NCBI GenBank assembly: GCA_963965975.1
Contig: CAWYPL010000003.1
Location: 16,358 to 80,357 of the forward strand
DNA: 64,000 bases
Source: Xestospongia bergquistia
Taxonomy: Eukaryota > Porifera > Demospongiae > Haplosclerida > Petrosiidae
Reading direction: 5' to 3'
The notes under the pieces were generated by a model. That model searched no databases, had not been told where the DNA came from, and was given only the letters and a program-made list of their open reading frames with translations. This document shows, piece by piece, positions 11,900-22,290 of the stretch. A program made the translations under genes and the position numbers. How positions within the stretch are numbered: position 1 is the first letter of the stretch; every line of letters starts with the position of its first letter.

Positions 11900-13800
11900 T
11901 AACTATATATAGAAGAAAACACAAAAAAAAGAAACCTTCTTACTCATAAAAACCTCCTTTTTTCAGTCTACCCTTCATAGGAATCTTAGCAGGAAGGAAA
12001 CAGGATACACCATACCATGAGTCTGCATTATTCCATCCAGTTCTAAAGGCTTACCCTACATGCCACTCATGGATAATCACAGCCCACATATCACTATGTG
12101 ACTTAAATAGAACAACTATATATGTTCACCTGTCAGAAGACCTTGGCTTATCAACTACTAGTGAAACCCCAAGACTAATTGCTTGTATCTCAACTTGTAC
12201 TCAATGCTCTTCTGGATGAATTTTCTAACAGATAGTATCTATGAATCCTACAAGCCTACCATATGATCAGCAGTGCAGTTACTCAAAACTGATTCAGAAA
12301 AACCTGTCTCCACCAGAAAACTCATGATCTAAAAGAAGTCTGTTACCCTTCTTGAGGGATGCACTAAAATGGCTAACAGGCACAGCTACCATGAGAGATA
12401 CATGGGAATTAAGCAGCATGTAAACCAATTGATACAGGCACAGACCAAACAACAGGAGGCTCAAGTCCATGTCATATCTATCCTAAATGTCACCAGATAT
12501 GCAGCCCAAGTAAACAGGCAGAAATTAAATGAGTTATAGATGCTCTTCAAAGATCAAATGAAGATTTAAATAGACTCTTCAACATTACAGAGGTTCTGAC
12601 ACAACATATTAGATACCAAGAAATGTACATCTACATGTGCACCATACTAGCCTATTTTAGAGACTCTCTCACTTATATGAGGCAAGTTGCCATACACACG
12701 ATGGACTATGTGGATGCAACTACCACCAGTATATTGTGACCTGACATACTCCCTGTGGAAGACCTGAGAAATATGCTCAGACACATAGAATCTGAACTAC
12801 CTTCAACCATGCACCTACCTATTTCTTCATATTACACCCTTCATTTCTACATGTATCTCAGTGCACATGTACTGATAGCAGATGGACAGTTCCTGCTTCT
12901 CATTGATGTGCCCATACATAACAGAGCACAACAGCTCCAGATATATGGAGTTTTCAGTTTACCAGTTCCACATAGTAACCTATCAGCCCAGTATAAAATT
13001 AACTATGGGAATACATGGGAGTCACATATGATGAGAGAAGGGCAGTTGCCAGCACAGATCAGCAGTACAGAGCCTGTCAGCATGCAAATTTGCAGAATAA
13101 ATGCACCATTCCAACTCCTCACAAACCCAGCCATCATTATAACAGCCATATATGCTAAAATGACCAAGCAATAAAGGAGCAGTGTTCTGTGGTAATATCT
13201 CATGTGCCACATACATTTGTACCTATTGCAGTTACTTCAAACCTCTGGAGTATTCCCTCAAACCCCCAGACACTAGGATCACCAATGACAATAATTTTCC
13301 CTGACAAGGCCACCAGCACAGTACCCATTCAGCAACCCTTCCACCTACTAAAGTTATCCCATGCCTGCAGTGCTACACCTAGATGTTTTCACTTGCCCCC
13401 ATGTTGTGAGGATCACACTATAATAATGACTATCTCTTGATACTGCCAATATTAATGCTATCAACCTTTCAACCTTAGACTTAGGATATGGCAACATTTT
13501 AGCAGCAATTGGATCCCACCCCACCTGCAGAAATTGGGAAAGGTTTCTGAAGTGCCAGTGGCACAGCTGTACACAGATATGATCAACACTAGTGAACCAA
13601 CTCACTCTTTTACAATCAAGGATAATGATGAAGACCCATCCCTCATATAAACAATCTTAACACATCCCTGGGACATACATAGGGACTATTGGTATGATTT
13701 TTGCTGTATGTATAGGTGTCTATTACTTTAAAAGACTCTGGATCAGGCCTGCCACCCCCAATGCCAACTGTATTCTCCAGTCTCTTCATAACATGTGATA
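11900..13800 (+). pseudogene. env: D envelope-like gene
   Basis: The sequence lies downstream of integrase and aligns with the minus-strand env piece at 3116-4245. The clearest frames are 12755-13174 (VFSLPVPHSNLSAQ) and 13189-13440. A hydrophobic membrane-anchor segment at about 13668-13730 is out of frame with them. The upstream part (11950-12720) is coding-like but full of stops. Position after pol, a C-terminal anchor and conservation between two copies support an entry glycoprotein. The fusion-protein class is not identified. Confidence 0.65.
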
Positions 13801-13837
13801 TTGGGTGATGATGTAGAGGTAGCACCAATCTACAGAT

Positions 13838-14960
13838 GTGGAGGCAAGGTTGAAGAACCCAGAACACCCCACAAGAATCAGGACCTGCACATTAAATGGG
13901 AAGTTGCATGGCAGGAGAGTCACTGTAAGCAACCTGCTTTTGCAAAAGGAGTTCCTATTACCAGATCATTGGCCCCTAAAGCCAAAATCCTGGGAATGCA
14001 ACAGCACAAATGGCTTTTTGTAAGACTTAGCTTCTGACCAGTGCATGACAGCTATTTTCTTATTGATAAACCATAGCACAGATTGACCACTAAATAGACA
14101 ATCAACTTCAAAGCTTTAACATGCAGCACATGACACACTTCAAAGGGGACATGCATCAATGACTGCACTTACATCTTCAAAGCACCCATAATGAGCAATC
14201 ATTACCCTTTAATGCTGTGGCACTCATCTTCCTATTTAAGGACTGAAAATCTCCATCACTCTCACTTACAATGCCTACTCTGACTGCCAGATTACAACCA
14301 ACATAACAATCTTTAGAAATGGAAAATTCTTTATCTACCCCATGTCTAGACAGATTATTCATCCCATGGAATAATGTTGTATACCAAATGAACTACTGGG
14401 TCCACCCAGCTGGAAGATACAGAGCAACATCTATCCTTGGAAGAGTCCATGCAGCATTTTTCAACAGCATCCAAGTCGAGGCAATGATTTATATGCCATA
14501 TGAAATTATCTTGGCAAGAATGATGACTGCCCTGGAGAGAGAATTTGAGAAAGCTATGCACTACTATGAGGAGGCATATGATAGTGACAATGATGATGGA
14601 CTCCCATCTCAGGTTATGAGGCCTGTCCACACCTATTCAGTTTTTACCACTGAGGCCTCCTTTAACCCAGCTGAATCAAGGTAACACAATGCACTATCTC
14701 CCCTTCACACCCAGAGAACCCAGAAGCCTGTCATTCCATGAAGGGGTCTGCTGGTGCCTAACATTTGACAAGATGCCCCTGCCAGCACAAGAGGGAGACT
14801 TTGAGGATGAAGAGTACCTCCTGACAGTGGGCTAGATGACCCAGTGTGGTCCAAGGAGCTGGTACCGGACAGCCAAAAGTACTCATGTATACACAAGATA
14901 CCCAGGTCAGCAACCCAAACCCCACAACGTGATTGAATAGAGATGTCCCTGGACCATGGG
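13838..14960 (+). pseudogene. D post-env reading frame (unknown function)
   Basis: Counterpart of 1929-3060 on the other strand. Best frames are 13838-14023 and 14319-14684. The second begins MENSLSTP and contains MNYWVHPAGRYRA, GRVHAAF, EAMIYMPYEI and an acidic part (YYEEAYDSDNDD). Another conserved piece at 14830-14915 reads DDPVWSKEL, PDS, CIHKIPR. I find no known domain. The region between env and LTR in D is over 1 kb, long for a 3' UTR, and its protein-level conservation suggests an extra gene. It has several frameshifts. Confidence 0.6.
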
Positions 14961-14984
14961 ACAGTTACTTTTACTCGTAATTTT

Positions 14985-15157
14985 TAAACAAATGATATTA
15001 ACAATGCACGTACACAGGTATTTCTCTTACTCCCTAACTTTAACCCAATATTCATAAATGATCGCTGTTATAATTGTGTATGTAAATATCAGCATGTGTA
15101 CAATGTGTGTCACTTCTACTTTTAATATTCATAAATACTCGCAGCTACAACATACAA
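14985..15157 (+). repeat. Short minisatellite before D 3' LTR
   Basis: About two diverged units, each with AATATTCATAAAT, match the reverse complement of the D' array at 1390-1795. Confidence 0.55.
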
Positions 15158-15228
15158 GGGGTCAACATACAAGGTGCATAAGCAGTGATCCTATACCTTT
15201 CCTAGACCAACTATTCTATACCTTTACA
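15158..15228 (+). repeat. Remnant of D 3' LTR
   Basis: Seventy-one bases starting GGGTCAACATACAAGG match the last 70 bases of the 5' LTR (6465-6534). The first 590 bp of the LTR are missing. CAACATACAAGG is present twice, 16 bp apart, at the deletion edge, so repeat-mediated loss is possible. Confidence 0.8.
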
Positions 15229-17042
15229 ATAGAGCATGAATGCCTGTCTGTTTGCTTCAGGCTAGAAAAACTTCACACATGTATATAGCAGACACATCAC
15301 AGTACACAACAATCACAAGCCACTTGAAATACAGAAGAAACCCATCCATGCAGCAGCCCCCGTCTACAAAGAATGCTATTATGGCTACTGAAATATGATT
15401 ATACAATTCAGTATAAGCCAGGAAATCTGCCTCAGCTGATTCCCATCATGAAGAGAAAACATGCCATTTGAACTACACCAGAACATACACTTCACACCAG
15501 ACAAATTGAACATAATCAGAGGAGCAGTTGAGAGAGATCCCATACACAGCACCATGTATTGACTGACCCTCAGTGGCTGGCAAGAAAGAGTCCAAGATGT
15601 TTCCCACATTGCATGCCATTCTGGAGTATCAGAGATGAGCTGACCAAAAACAGTGGTATATAGCAGAAAGGAGACAAAAGTGTGTATACCCCCTGAGCTT
15701 TATGACAGAACACTCAGTGACTTCCACTACAAACATAAAGGCATAGATAAGATGAGCCATCTGTTCCAAACAAACATCTACTGGCCAAGAATGGATGCAG
15801 ACATTGCTGATTACATTAATAAATGCAAGATTGGTATCCAACATAGCCAAATAAGCAGTCCAGCCAATGCTACCAAGGCGATGTGCCAGACTCCCCTGGC
15901 AAGACCTTGCAGCCCACTTTTTCACATACAACAGTAAAGAATATCTCCTTGGCAGTGATACCTTCAGTAAGTACCCCCTTGTGTACCAAACCTCTTCAAA
16001 AGCAGCAGACCCCATCATAGAAAAGCTGCAAAACCTAATTTCCCAATATGGCCTTCCAAAAAGACTATCTACCAGCAGTGGACCACAATTTTCCTCATAA
16101 GTCTTAGCCAAATTCCTGTCATCTCAATGCATTGACCACATAACTTCACCTCCACATTACCCCAAATCCAGTGGTTTCATCAAGAGACAAATCAAAACAT
16201 ACAAAACAGCCTTAAATACAGCCAAAGCTTCACACAGAAGACCATCATTGACAACCCCTTACCCAATAGATTTAGAAGAATTTAGAGATTACCTCATCAT
16301 CCAGAAGACAGTAAAAAAGAAACACCTCCATAACAGACACAATGCAAGACCCTTACCAGAGTTCCACCCACACCAACCAGTTTTTTCCATAGCCCCACAG
16401 ATGTAAACTCCTACATGGAAGGTACCATTACAGGAACAGCTACAACACCTAGAAATTATATGATTGAAGCCCAAGGCAGAGTCTACCACTGCACCAGACA
16501 ACATTTCTGCCCAATAAACATTGATACGCCCAACACCTTTTTCAAGACCATCCATGCATCAGGATAGTCCCATTACAAGACCCTCCACACAACAAGATAC
16601 CCCCATAACAGGACCATCCACACATCAAGATAGCCCCATTACAAGACCATGTTCCAGAGCACAGTCACAAATCAATGATCCTCCACAAAACCTAGCAAAA
16701 CCATCAAGACAAAGCTACATCCCTACACTACAGCACCCAGCTGTACCAAGCTGTCATGCAGCAACCCATTGCCCTGCAAACAGGCACCCTCCATCAACAA
16801 GTCACATTCCTACTCCACACCATAACCCCTTTCCAAGACCCATCAACAGCTCCAGTAACCCATTTTCAAGACCCATTAACCATTCTGCTAGCCCTATTAC
16901 AAGACCATCAGCATCAACACCTGATGACATCTACCAGTTCCTGACTAACCTCACAGCTCTAAATGGCTACCCACCAGTACAACAAGAAGCAGGTGATCCA
17001 ATACCACAGTCAATGCCTCACTCCTCTGCAGAAGTCCACTAA
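15229..17042 (+). pseudogene. pol: C pol: RNase H, integrase, C-terminal tail
   Basis: RNase H resumes with EHECLSVCFRLEKLHTCIY and VHNNHKPLE. Integrase follows: the zinc-binding part at 15715-15840 has HYKHKGIDKM and a CKI/H segment, and the core at 15930-16150 has KYPLVYQ, YGLPKRLSTSSGPQFSS and the PHYPKSSGFI block. Here the second catalytic aspartate reads S (STSSGPQF) and the glutamate position also looks altered. After about 16500 a Pro/Ser/Thr/Gln-rich tail of about 170 residues carries short repeats. Many frameshifts are present. Confidence 0.75.
16545..16930 (+). repeat. 33-bp coding repeats in C tail
   Basis: Three tandem units encode variants of PSTHQDSPITR at 16545-16650, and looser copies (FPRPINSSSN, FSRPINHSAS, ITRPSA) follow to 16915. 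At DNA level each carries an ACAAGACC- or TCAAGACC-type word. Confidence 0.65.
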
Positions 17043-18247
17043 TGCCAATCCAGACAATGATAGTGACACAATCTACATCAAGTGAAACTTCTACACAATC
17101 TACAGCCAGCAACAGAACACTGAGATGATTTATTCCTTTAAATTATGAGGTCCTACTTAAATGACAATATGGCAGACCCCAGAAATGAACACTAAACAAC
17201 ATATCCATACCATTACCAGACTCCAGCAAAGACACAGAAGAAGATGCAGATGAAGACACAAATACAAACATCATAACAAAATTATGAACCATACTCTAAC
17301 ATTGTAAAACCATTAAAGTTAACATTTAAAACTATAATTTAATATTTTCAAGATGTTAAATTCACATTTCAAGACCACTGTATTTCAAAACCATTAAATT
17401 TCACATTTTGAACTATAAATTAATAATTTCAGGGCCATTGTATTTCAAAACTATCAAAATTCACATTTTAAAACTGCAATGTATTTATTTTTTAACACTG
17501 CCATTACAATTATTGTAAGACCATTGTTAAATAACCACTGCACACCTGTGTAAGTTCATCATTCCAGAACCATTTTACATGTACTGTTATTTTGATACTG
17601 TTGTAAATCTATAAAATTTCAAGACCTTATAACTTTCAGTAGCAGATCCAGGGGGGCTTGGGGGCCATGCCCCCTGGCCCCAATTTTTCACCTTTTGCAT
17701 ATGAAATATGTACCAAACAGGTTGGCCCCCTGGCCCCAGACATAGGGCCATGACTAACTAACCATTTTGCACCTTGGCCCCCCCATCTCAATCCTGGATC
17801 CGCTACTGACTTTTTATTAAGATCACCACATAATGTTTTCAACTGCCCAAAACTAAAGTCGACTGCATACTGATAATAATACTGCGAGATAAACATAGCA
17901 ACCAGTTGACTATGTACCGAACAGTTGACTGACTGACTGCTCCACAATTTTGAATTATAAAACCACTAAAATTGCATTATAGGACCATTAATAATTTACT
18001 TTGACACCACTGTTAAAATTAAACATTTTGATACCATTTGCGTACAAAATAGTTTTTTCTTGTAAATTATGTCACAACCATTTATACTGTTATTGTTAGC
18101 CATTACAGGACTGCATTTTCACACTGTTTTATTGTGTTCCAAGACCATTCATACTGTATATAAAGATTGCTGTAAATTATTACCATTCCAAGATCGCTTA
18201 TTGTATCGTTCACATTATACTGTTAATTTCTATATTTTTAGCATAGC
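17043..18247 (+). other. AT-rich 3' region, probably of element C
   Basis: No gene is seen. About three diverged 60-70 bp units (17300-17490) contain TATTTCAAAACCATTAAA and TTCACATTT. The word TTTCAAGACC, frequent in the C pol tail, recurs to about 18190. A MITE is inserted at 17637. Confidence 0.45.
17637..17808. mobile_element. 172-bp MITE with CAGTAGC termini
   Basis: The ends are inverted copies: CAGTAGCAGATCCAGG at the left and CCTGGATCCGCTACTG at the right. ACTTT flanks both sides. The interior is a G- and C-rich imperfect palindrome. The terminus recalls hAT-like CAGTGGCG ends, but the 5-bp flank does not fit an 8-bp hAT duplication, so the superfamily is open. Confidence 0.65.
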
Positions 18248-18300
18248 TAAAAGTGTTCATTTGGAAAGATTCTCTGAAACAGAACTGAATTAGAACTCTT

Positions 18301-18350
18301 TGGTTGACAAGCTTTCGCAGCCAAACATGGCTGCTTCTTCTGGTCTGTAT
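18301..18350 (-). ncRNA. Hammerhead-like motif in PLE1 left arm
   Basis: On the minus strand CAGAAGA is followed by a perfect 7-bp hairpin (GCAGCCA, loop TGTT, TGGCTGC), then GAAAGCTTGTC. This matches the order of a type I hammerhead core: CUGANGA, stem II, GAAA, cleavage triplet GUC. The U of CUGANGA is A here, and stem I is not convincing. PLE tails are known to carry minimal hammerheads, so this is probably a decayed one. Confidence 0.5.
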
Positions 18351-18786
18351 GGGAAAATGTTTTGCCTCAAGATTTCCAAAAAAATATTATTCTTCATAAT
18401 TTTGATAATTTATATCATGATGATATTTCTTTGTTGCAAGATGTTATAGAACAATTATAGAACTTATTGTTGTTATTATAAGCAAATGATGTTTATTGCT
18501 TATTAGATTGTAACTAAGTCTTTTGATGGTATAAGACTTGTTTTAGATGTTGTTATATGTTATATATGGTGCAGATGTTATTGCACCAATTGGTACATTA
18601 TGTAGGTTGCACAGATGTTATGTGCATTACTTATGGCACAGATGTTATTGTGCATTGCGAATGGCACAGATGTAATTATGCCCATTTCATGTAATATATT
18701 ACTGCACTGGTGTTATTGTGCATTATTTATGGCCAAGATGTTATTGAGCCATTTTTTTTGTTCATTTTGTTGAGCCATTACTTCAT

Positions 18787-19782
18787 TTTCAGTTCTGGGA
18801 TACTGAATAATATATTATCCCAGATGTGTGGGAGATTGTATTTTCCAATATTCCTATTGAGTGTGGGATTATTCACTCTTATGTACATTGACTCTTTGAT
18901 TGTTCTGGCCAAGCTGTTGTCTTCTCTTCCAATTATTTTGAAATTCTCTATGGATGTTTCATGGCCACTCATGTTCTGATGTTGGAATATTGGTGATGGG
19001 GCCTTCAAGTGTTCCTTGTATCTTTCCCCAAATGTTCTCCCTGATTCACCAATGTACTCTTCACCACAGTCAATGCTCCACAGGTGTAGCTATATATCAC
19101 ACTGTTCTTACTGGTGATTCTGTCTTTATCTTTAGGTGACACTAAGATGTTTTTCAGTGTCTGACCTCCCTTGAAGTGTATGTCTACTCCATGTTTCTTG
19201 CAGATCTTCTTTAAGCTTTCACCTATGCCTTGGTTATATGGAACCACAATATGGCATTTGGCAGGAATCTTGGTTCTAGGGGTCTGCTTCTTCTCTTTGT
19301 TTTGATGTTTCTTGGAGATCTTCTTGATAGCCCACTTTGGATATTTACATAGTCCAACTACCTGCTCCAGATGCTGTAGTTCTTTCTCAGTTAACTCAGG
19401 AGCTGAGCAGATGGTATGAGCTCTGTGTGTAAGTGTACTAATAACACTGTACTTGGCAGCTATGTTGTGGTTACTGTCCCATGGGAGGTACAGGTCAGTA
19501 TGGGTGGGTTTCCTATACATGCCTATTGTGAAGGTTCCATCTACCTCTGGTCTAATGATGGTATCCAGGAAGGGTATGGAACCATCTTCTTTTGCCTCCT
19601 CTACAGTAAACTGGATGGATGGATCTACTGTATTGATGTGCTGGAGGAACTCATCCTGATGTGCTTGATGTTGCAGCACAAAGGTATCATCTACATACCT
19701 TTTCCATATCCTGGGGGGTGCAGTGCTGTTGTAATGGCCCTGTTTTCAAAAGCCTCCATGAATATGTTAGCTATACACAAGA
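18787..19782 (-). pseudogene. PLE1 RT C-terminus plus GIY-YIG endonuclease
   Basis: The frame is open from the breakpoint at 19782. It contains the RT catalytic box RYVDDTFV (YVDD at 19686-19697), then IPFLDT and GMYRKPTHTDLYL of the RT thumb, a basic linker, and SVIYSYTCG at the start of the endonuclease. A frameshift near 19085 moves the rest into another frame: EEYIGESGRTFGERYKEH, then IKESMYIR and NPTLNR. These are the YIG, Arg and Glu landmarks of the GIY-YIG nuclease of PLEs. The gene is 5'-truncated and shifted, so inactive. The ends of the linker and the nuclease resemble the Poseidon-like group, which is inference. Confidence 0.88.
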
Positions 19783-20232
19783 CATAGGTGAAAGCTTAAA
19801 GAAGATCTGCAAGAAACATGGAGTAGACATACACTTCAAGGGAGGTCAGACACTGAAAAACATCTTAGTGTCACCTAAAGATAAAGACAGAATCACCAGT
19901 AAGAACAGTGTGATATATAGCTACACCTGTGGAGCATTGACTGTGGTGAAGAGTACATTGGTGAATCAGGGAGAACATTTGGGGAAAGATACAAGGAACA
20001 CTTGAAGGCCCCATCACCAATATTCCAACATCAGAACATGAGTGGCCATGAAACATCCATAGAGAATTTCAAAATAATTGGAAGAGAAGACAACAGCTTG
20101 GCCAGAACAATCAAAGAGTCAATGTACATAAGAGTGAATAATCCCACACTCAATAGGAATATTGGAAAATACAATCTCCCACACATCTGGGATAATATAT
20201 TATTCAGTATCCCAGAACTGAAAATGAAGTAA
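19783..20232 (+). pseudogene. PLE1 inverted copy of linker and endonuclease
   Basis: Plus-strand mirror of 18787-19227. It begins abruptly inside the linker (IGESLKKICKKHGVDIHF) and carries the same frameshift before the YIG motif as the other arm. The frame at 20002-20232 encodes the nuclease C-terminus with IKESMYIRVNNPTLNR. There is no RT domain in this arm. Confidence 0.88.
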
Positions 20233-20465
20233 TGGCTCAACAAAATGAACAAAAAAAATGGCTCAATAACATCTTGGCCATAAATAATGCACAATAACAC
20301 CAGTGCAATAATATATTACATGAAATGGGCATAATTACATCTGTGCCATTTGCAATGCACAATAACATCTGTGCCATAAGTAATGCACATAACATCTGTG
20401 CAACCAACATAATGTACCAATTGGTGCAATAACATCTGCACCATATATAACATATAACAACATCT
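20228..20465 (+). repeat. About 30-bp hairpin repeats in PLE1 3' UTR
   Basis: About seven units based on GCACAATAACATCTGTGC, each with its own GCAC/GTGC dyad, follow the endonuclease frame. The reverse complement is at 18545-18782 in the left arm. Confidence 0.7.
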
Positions 20466-20659
20466 AAAACAAGTCTTATACCATCAAAAGACTTAGTTAC
20501 AATCTAATAGGCAATTAACATCATTTGCTTATAATAACAACAATAAGTTCTGTAATTGTTCTAAAACATCTTGGAACAAAGAAATATCATCATGATATAA
20601 ATTATCAAAATTATGAAGAATAATATTTTTTTGGAAATCTTGAGGCAAAACATTTTCCC

Positions 20660-20709
20660 ATACAGACCAAAAGAAGCAGCCATGTTTGGCTGCAAAAGCT
20701 TGTCAACCA
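20660..20709 (+). ncRNA. Hammerhead-like motif in PLE1 right arm
   Basis: Mirror of the left-arm motif with further decay: CAAAAGA before the hairpin and CAAAAGC instead of CGAAAGC after it. The 7-bp hairpin is intact. Confidence 0.45.
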
Positions 20710-20797
20710 AAGAGTTTTAATTCAGTTCTGTTTCAGAGAATCTTTCCAAATCAATTATATAACAGAATGAGATGTTTAATCAAGTTAAAAGTGTTCA

Positions 20798-21834
20798 GCT
20801 GTGCTATACCAACTGCAATGTTGTAGATGTACATGTTGTACACATATGCATTGTATATGTTGTACTTGTTGTGGTAAACCATTTGATAAGAGCTCATTAT
20901 AATATTATAATGAAGACAACAGTGGCATCTGGTGGCAAGATTCCAGTTCCTAGTTGGTCACCATATGTCCCCCTTGGTGTGGTCATCATGCTGAATTGAC
21001 CCCCTTGGTAAAAAAAAAAAACAATAATAAGTACTCCCTCAATTATGGCATATGTATATCAAAAATAGTGCAGGTTTTGGGGTAAATTGGCTTGAACAGA
21101 AAGTAGTCCCTATAATAGGTCACTTTTATTTCTTGGTCTTAATTGGTTGCTGGCCACTGAAGTGGTAACATTAAAGACATCAAAACCTTATCTGGTTTGT
21201 TCTTCAAAATTTGTGTAATGTGACCAGCAATCAATTAAATTTTTTAGGTAGAAGTTAAGTCATTCCATGTTAGGGGCAGGCCTGCAGTGCTTGACTGTAT
21301 GCCATCTGTATGGGGGCTGGAGCAATGCAGCATTCTCTGCCTGCACTGAAATGGGCCAAGGACCTTTTTTGACTATTTAACTTAGACTTGAAGAGCTCAA
21401 ATTTAGGAGTTCCTAATGTAGGGGCCCTATGGTGGATGGGGTAGGGACTATCCTTCAGCTACCAATAGGTGCACCCCCTTTGTTTTCATTTTGAAATTCC
21501 ATAACAGTGGCAGAATGCCATTAATTCTGTTATGGATAAAAAGTGAACATGTCACATATCCACCTGTTATATGGCATTTATGGGGGAGACTGAATCAAAA
21601 TTTAAATGATATATGTCTACCATTCAGTATTTATAACTTGTTATCAGCTGTGTGATAAGCCTACTGGCTTTCTTCTTTTAAGACAACTTTTGTAAATAAT
21701 TGTCATTTTCATAAAATATTTGCTGCAAGAGTTATAATTGTAAACCAAAGCTATGTCACCACCCCACTACCCTTAGTTGTTAAATTAAAATTTCCCATAG
21801 GCCCAAACTTTCAAAAAAATTGTAAAAGGAGAGA
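20798..21834. other. No gene recognised
   Basis: No long or family-like reading frame. A short T/G-rich stretch (20820-20880) and a run of 12 A (21010) are present. The final bases AAAAGGAGAGA (to 21834) look like a polypurine tract next to the LTR-like sequence at 21835. Confidence 0.4.
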
Positions 21835-22290
21835 TGTAGCATTGTAATGAAAACATGCACAACTTGAACACATCTCAACACACAGCTTTGGTATGCACAG
21901 ATTCAGCCTGAGCATGGACTCATGTGTAACCCTTGCATGACCCAATCAGCACAGGCTGAAGCTGTAGCAGGAAATCTCAAGTAGGTTTCCAAGCCAATTG
22001 AGATGCATATAAGCCACCCTCATTTTCTCACATCAGTCAGTTCATCACTTGCACCTGTACAGCACACATCACCTGCACATCTCACTGTAACTGCACTTGG
22101 ACAATGAACATCTACGATTGAAACCTAAGCTGCCTAAGAGTTATCATTTAAAAACCGAAAGCTAAAGCTAAGAGGAACACGCACTAATTACAGTCACAGA
22201 GACAAAAACATGTGTCAGTGGATTAAGCTCAAACAGTGTGTCATAACTTTCAAGGAATGTTAGATGTCAAAATTTTACTTAAAATGTAGC
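21835..22290 (+). repeat. LTR-like sequence
   Basis: It begins TGTAGCATTG directly after a purine tract, has CCAATCAGC at about 21949 and GCATATAAGCC near 22003, and then an A/C-rich 5'UTR-like part. TGTAGCACCGACAG near 22286 resembles a post-LTR primer region. No second copy is in the window, so a solo LTR or the 3' LTR of element C is possible. Confidence 0.35.

Larger units (their letters stand above)
5875..15228 (+). mobile_element. Env-bearing Ty3/gypsy element D (nested in C)
   Basis: The element starts TGAGATG at 5875 and ends TTTACA at 15228, flanked by ATAG at 5871-5874 and 15229-15232. Its order is LTR, gag, protease, RT, RNase H, integrase, env, post-env frame, tandem repeats, LTR remnant. 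The 4-bp duplication fits errantivirus-like gypsy elements. The 3' LTR is reduced to about 70 bp. All coding regions are interrupted. Confidence 0.88.
4453..17042 (+). mobile_element. Ty3/gypsy element C, split by element D
   Basis: Protease-RT sequence at 4453-5874 stops inside the RNase H motif RYANI, and RNase H resumes at 15233 with EHECL. Removing 5875-15228 and one ATAG copy restores an uninterrupted RNase H reading, so D inserted into C. C has no visible LTR: its left end lies in the gap and its right end is unclear beyond 17042. A polypurine-plus-LTR-like sequence at 21835 is a possible but unproven 3' end. Confidence 0.8.
18260..20785. mobile_element. Palindromic Penelope-like element PLE1
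   Basis: The insertion is flanked by a perfect 12-bp duplication, TAAAAGTGTTCA, at 18248-18259 and 20786-20797. Positions 18260-19227 and 19783-20750 are near-perfect inverted copies with no net indel (paired coordinates sum to 39010). The 555-bp spacer (19228-19782) is single-copy RT sequence continuing the minus-strand arm. On the minus strand the element runs RT end, linker, GIY-YIG, 3' UTR. The plus-strand arm repeats only the last 970 bp, plus a 35-bp tail. Inverted partial duplications are known for Penelope-type elements. Confidence 0.9.

Noticed and set aside
15629..16111. 160-residue minus-strand frame
   Set aside because: Antisense to integrase of C, whose motifs are on the plus strand.
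18710..19139. Two plus-strand frames in the PLE1 left arm
   Set aside because: They are antisense to the endonuclease and recur identically, inverted, in the right arm.
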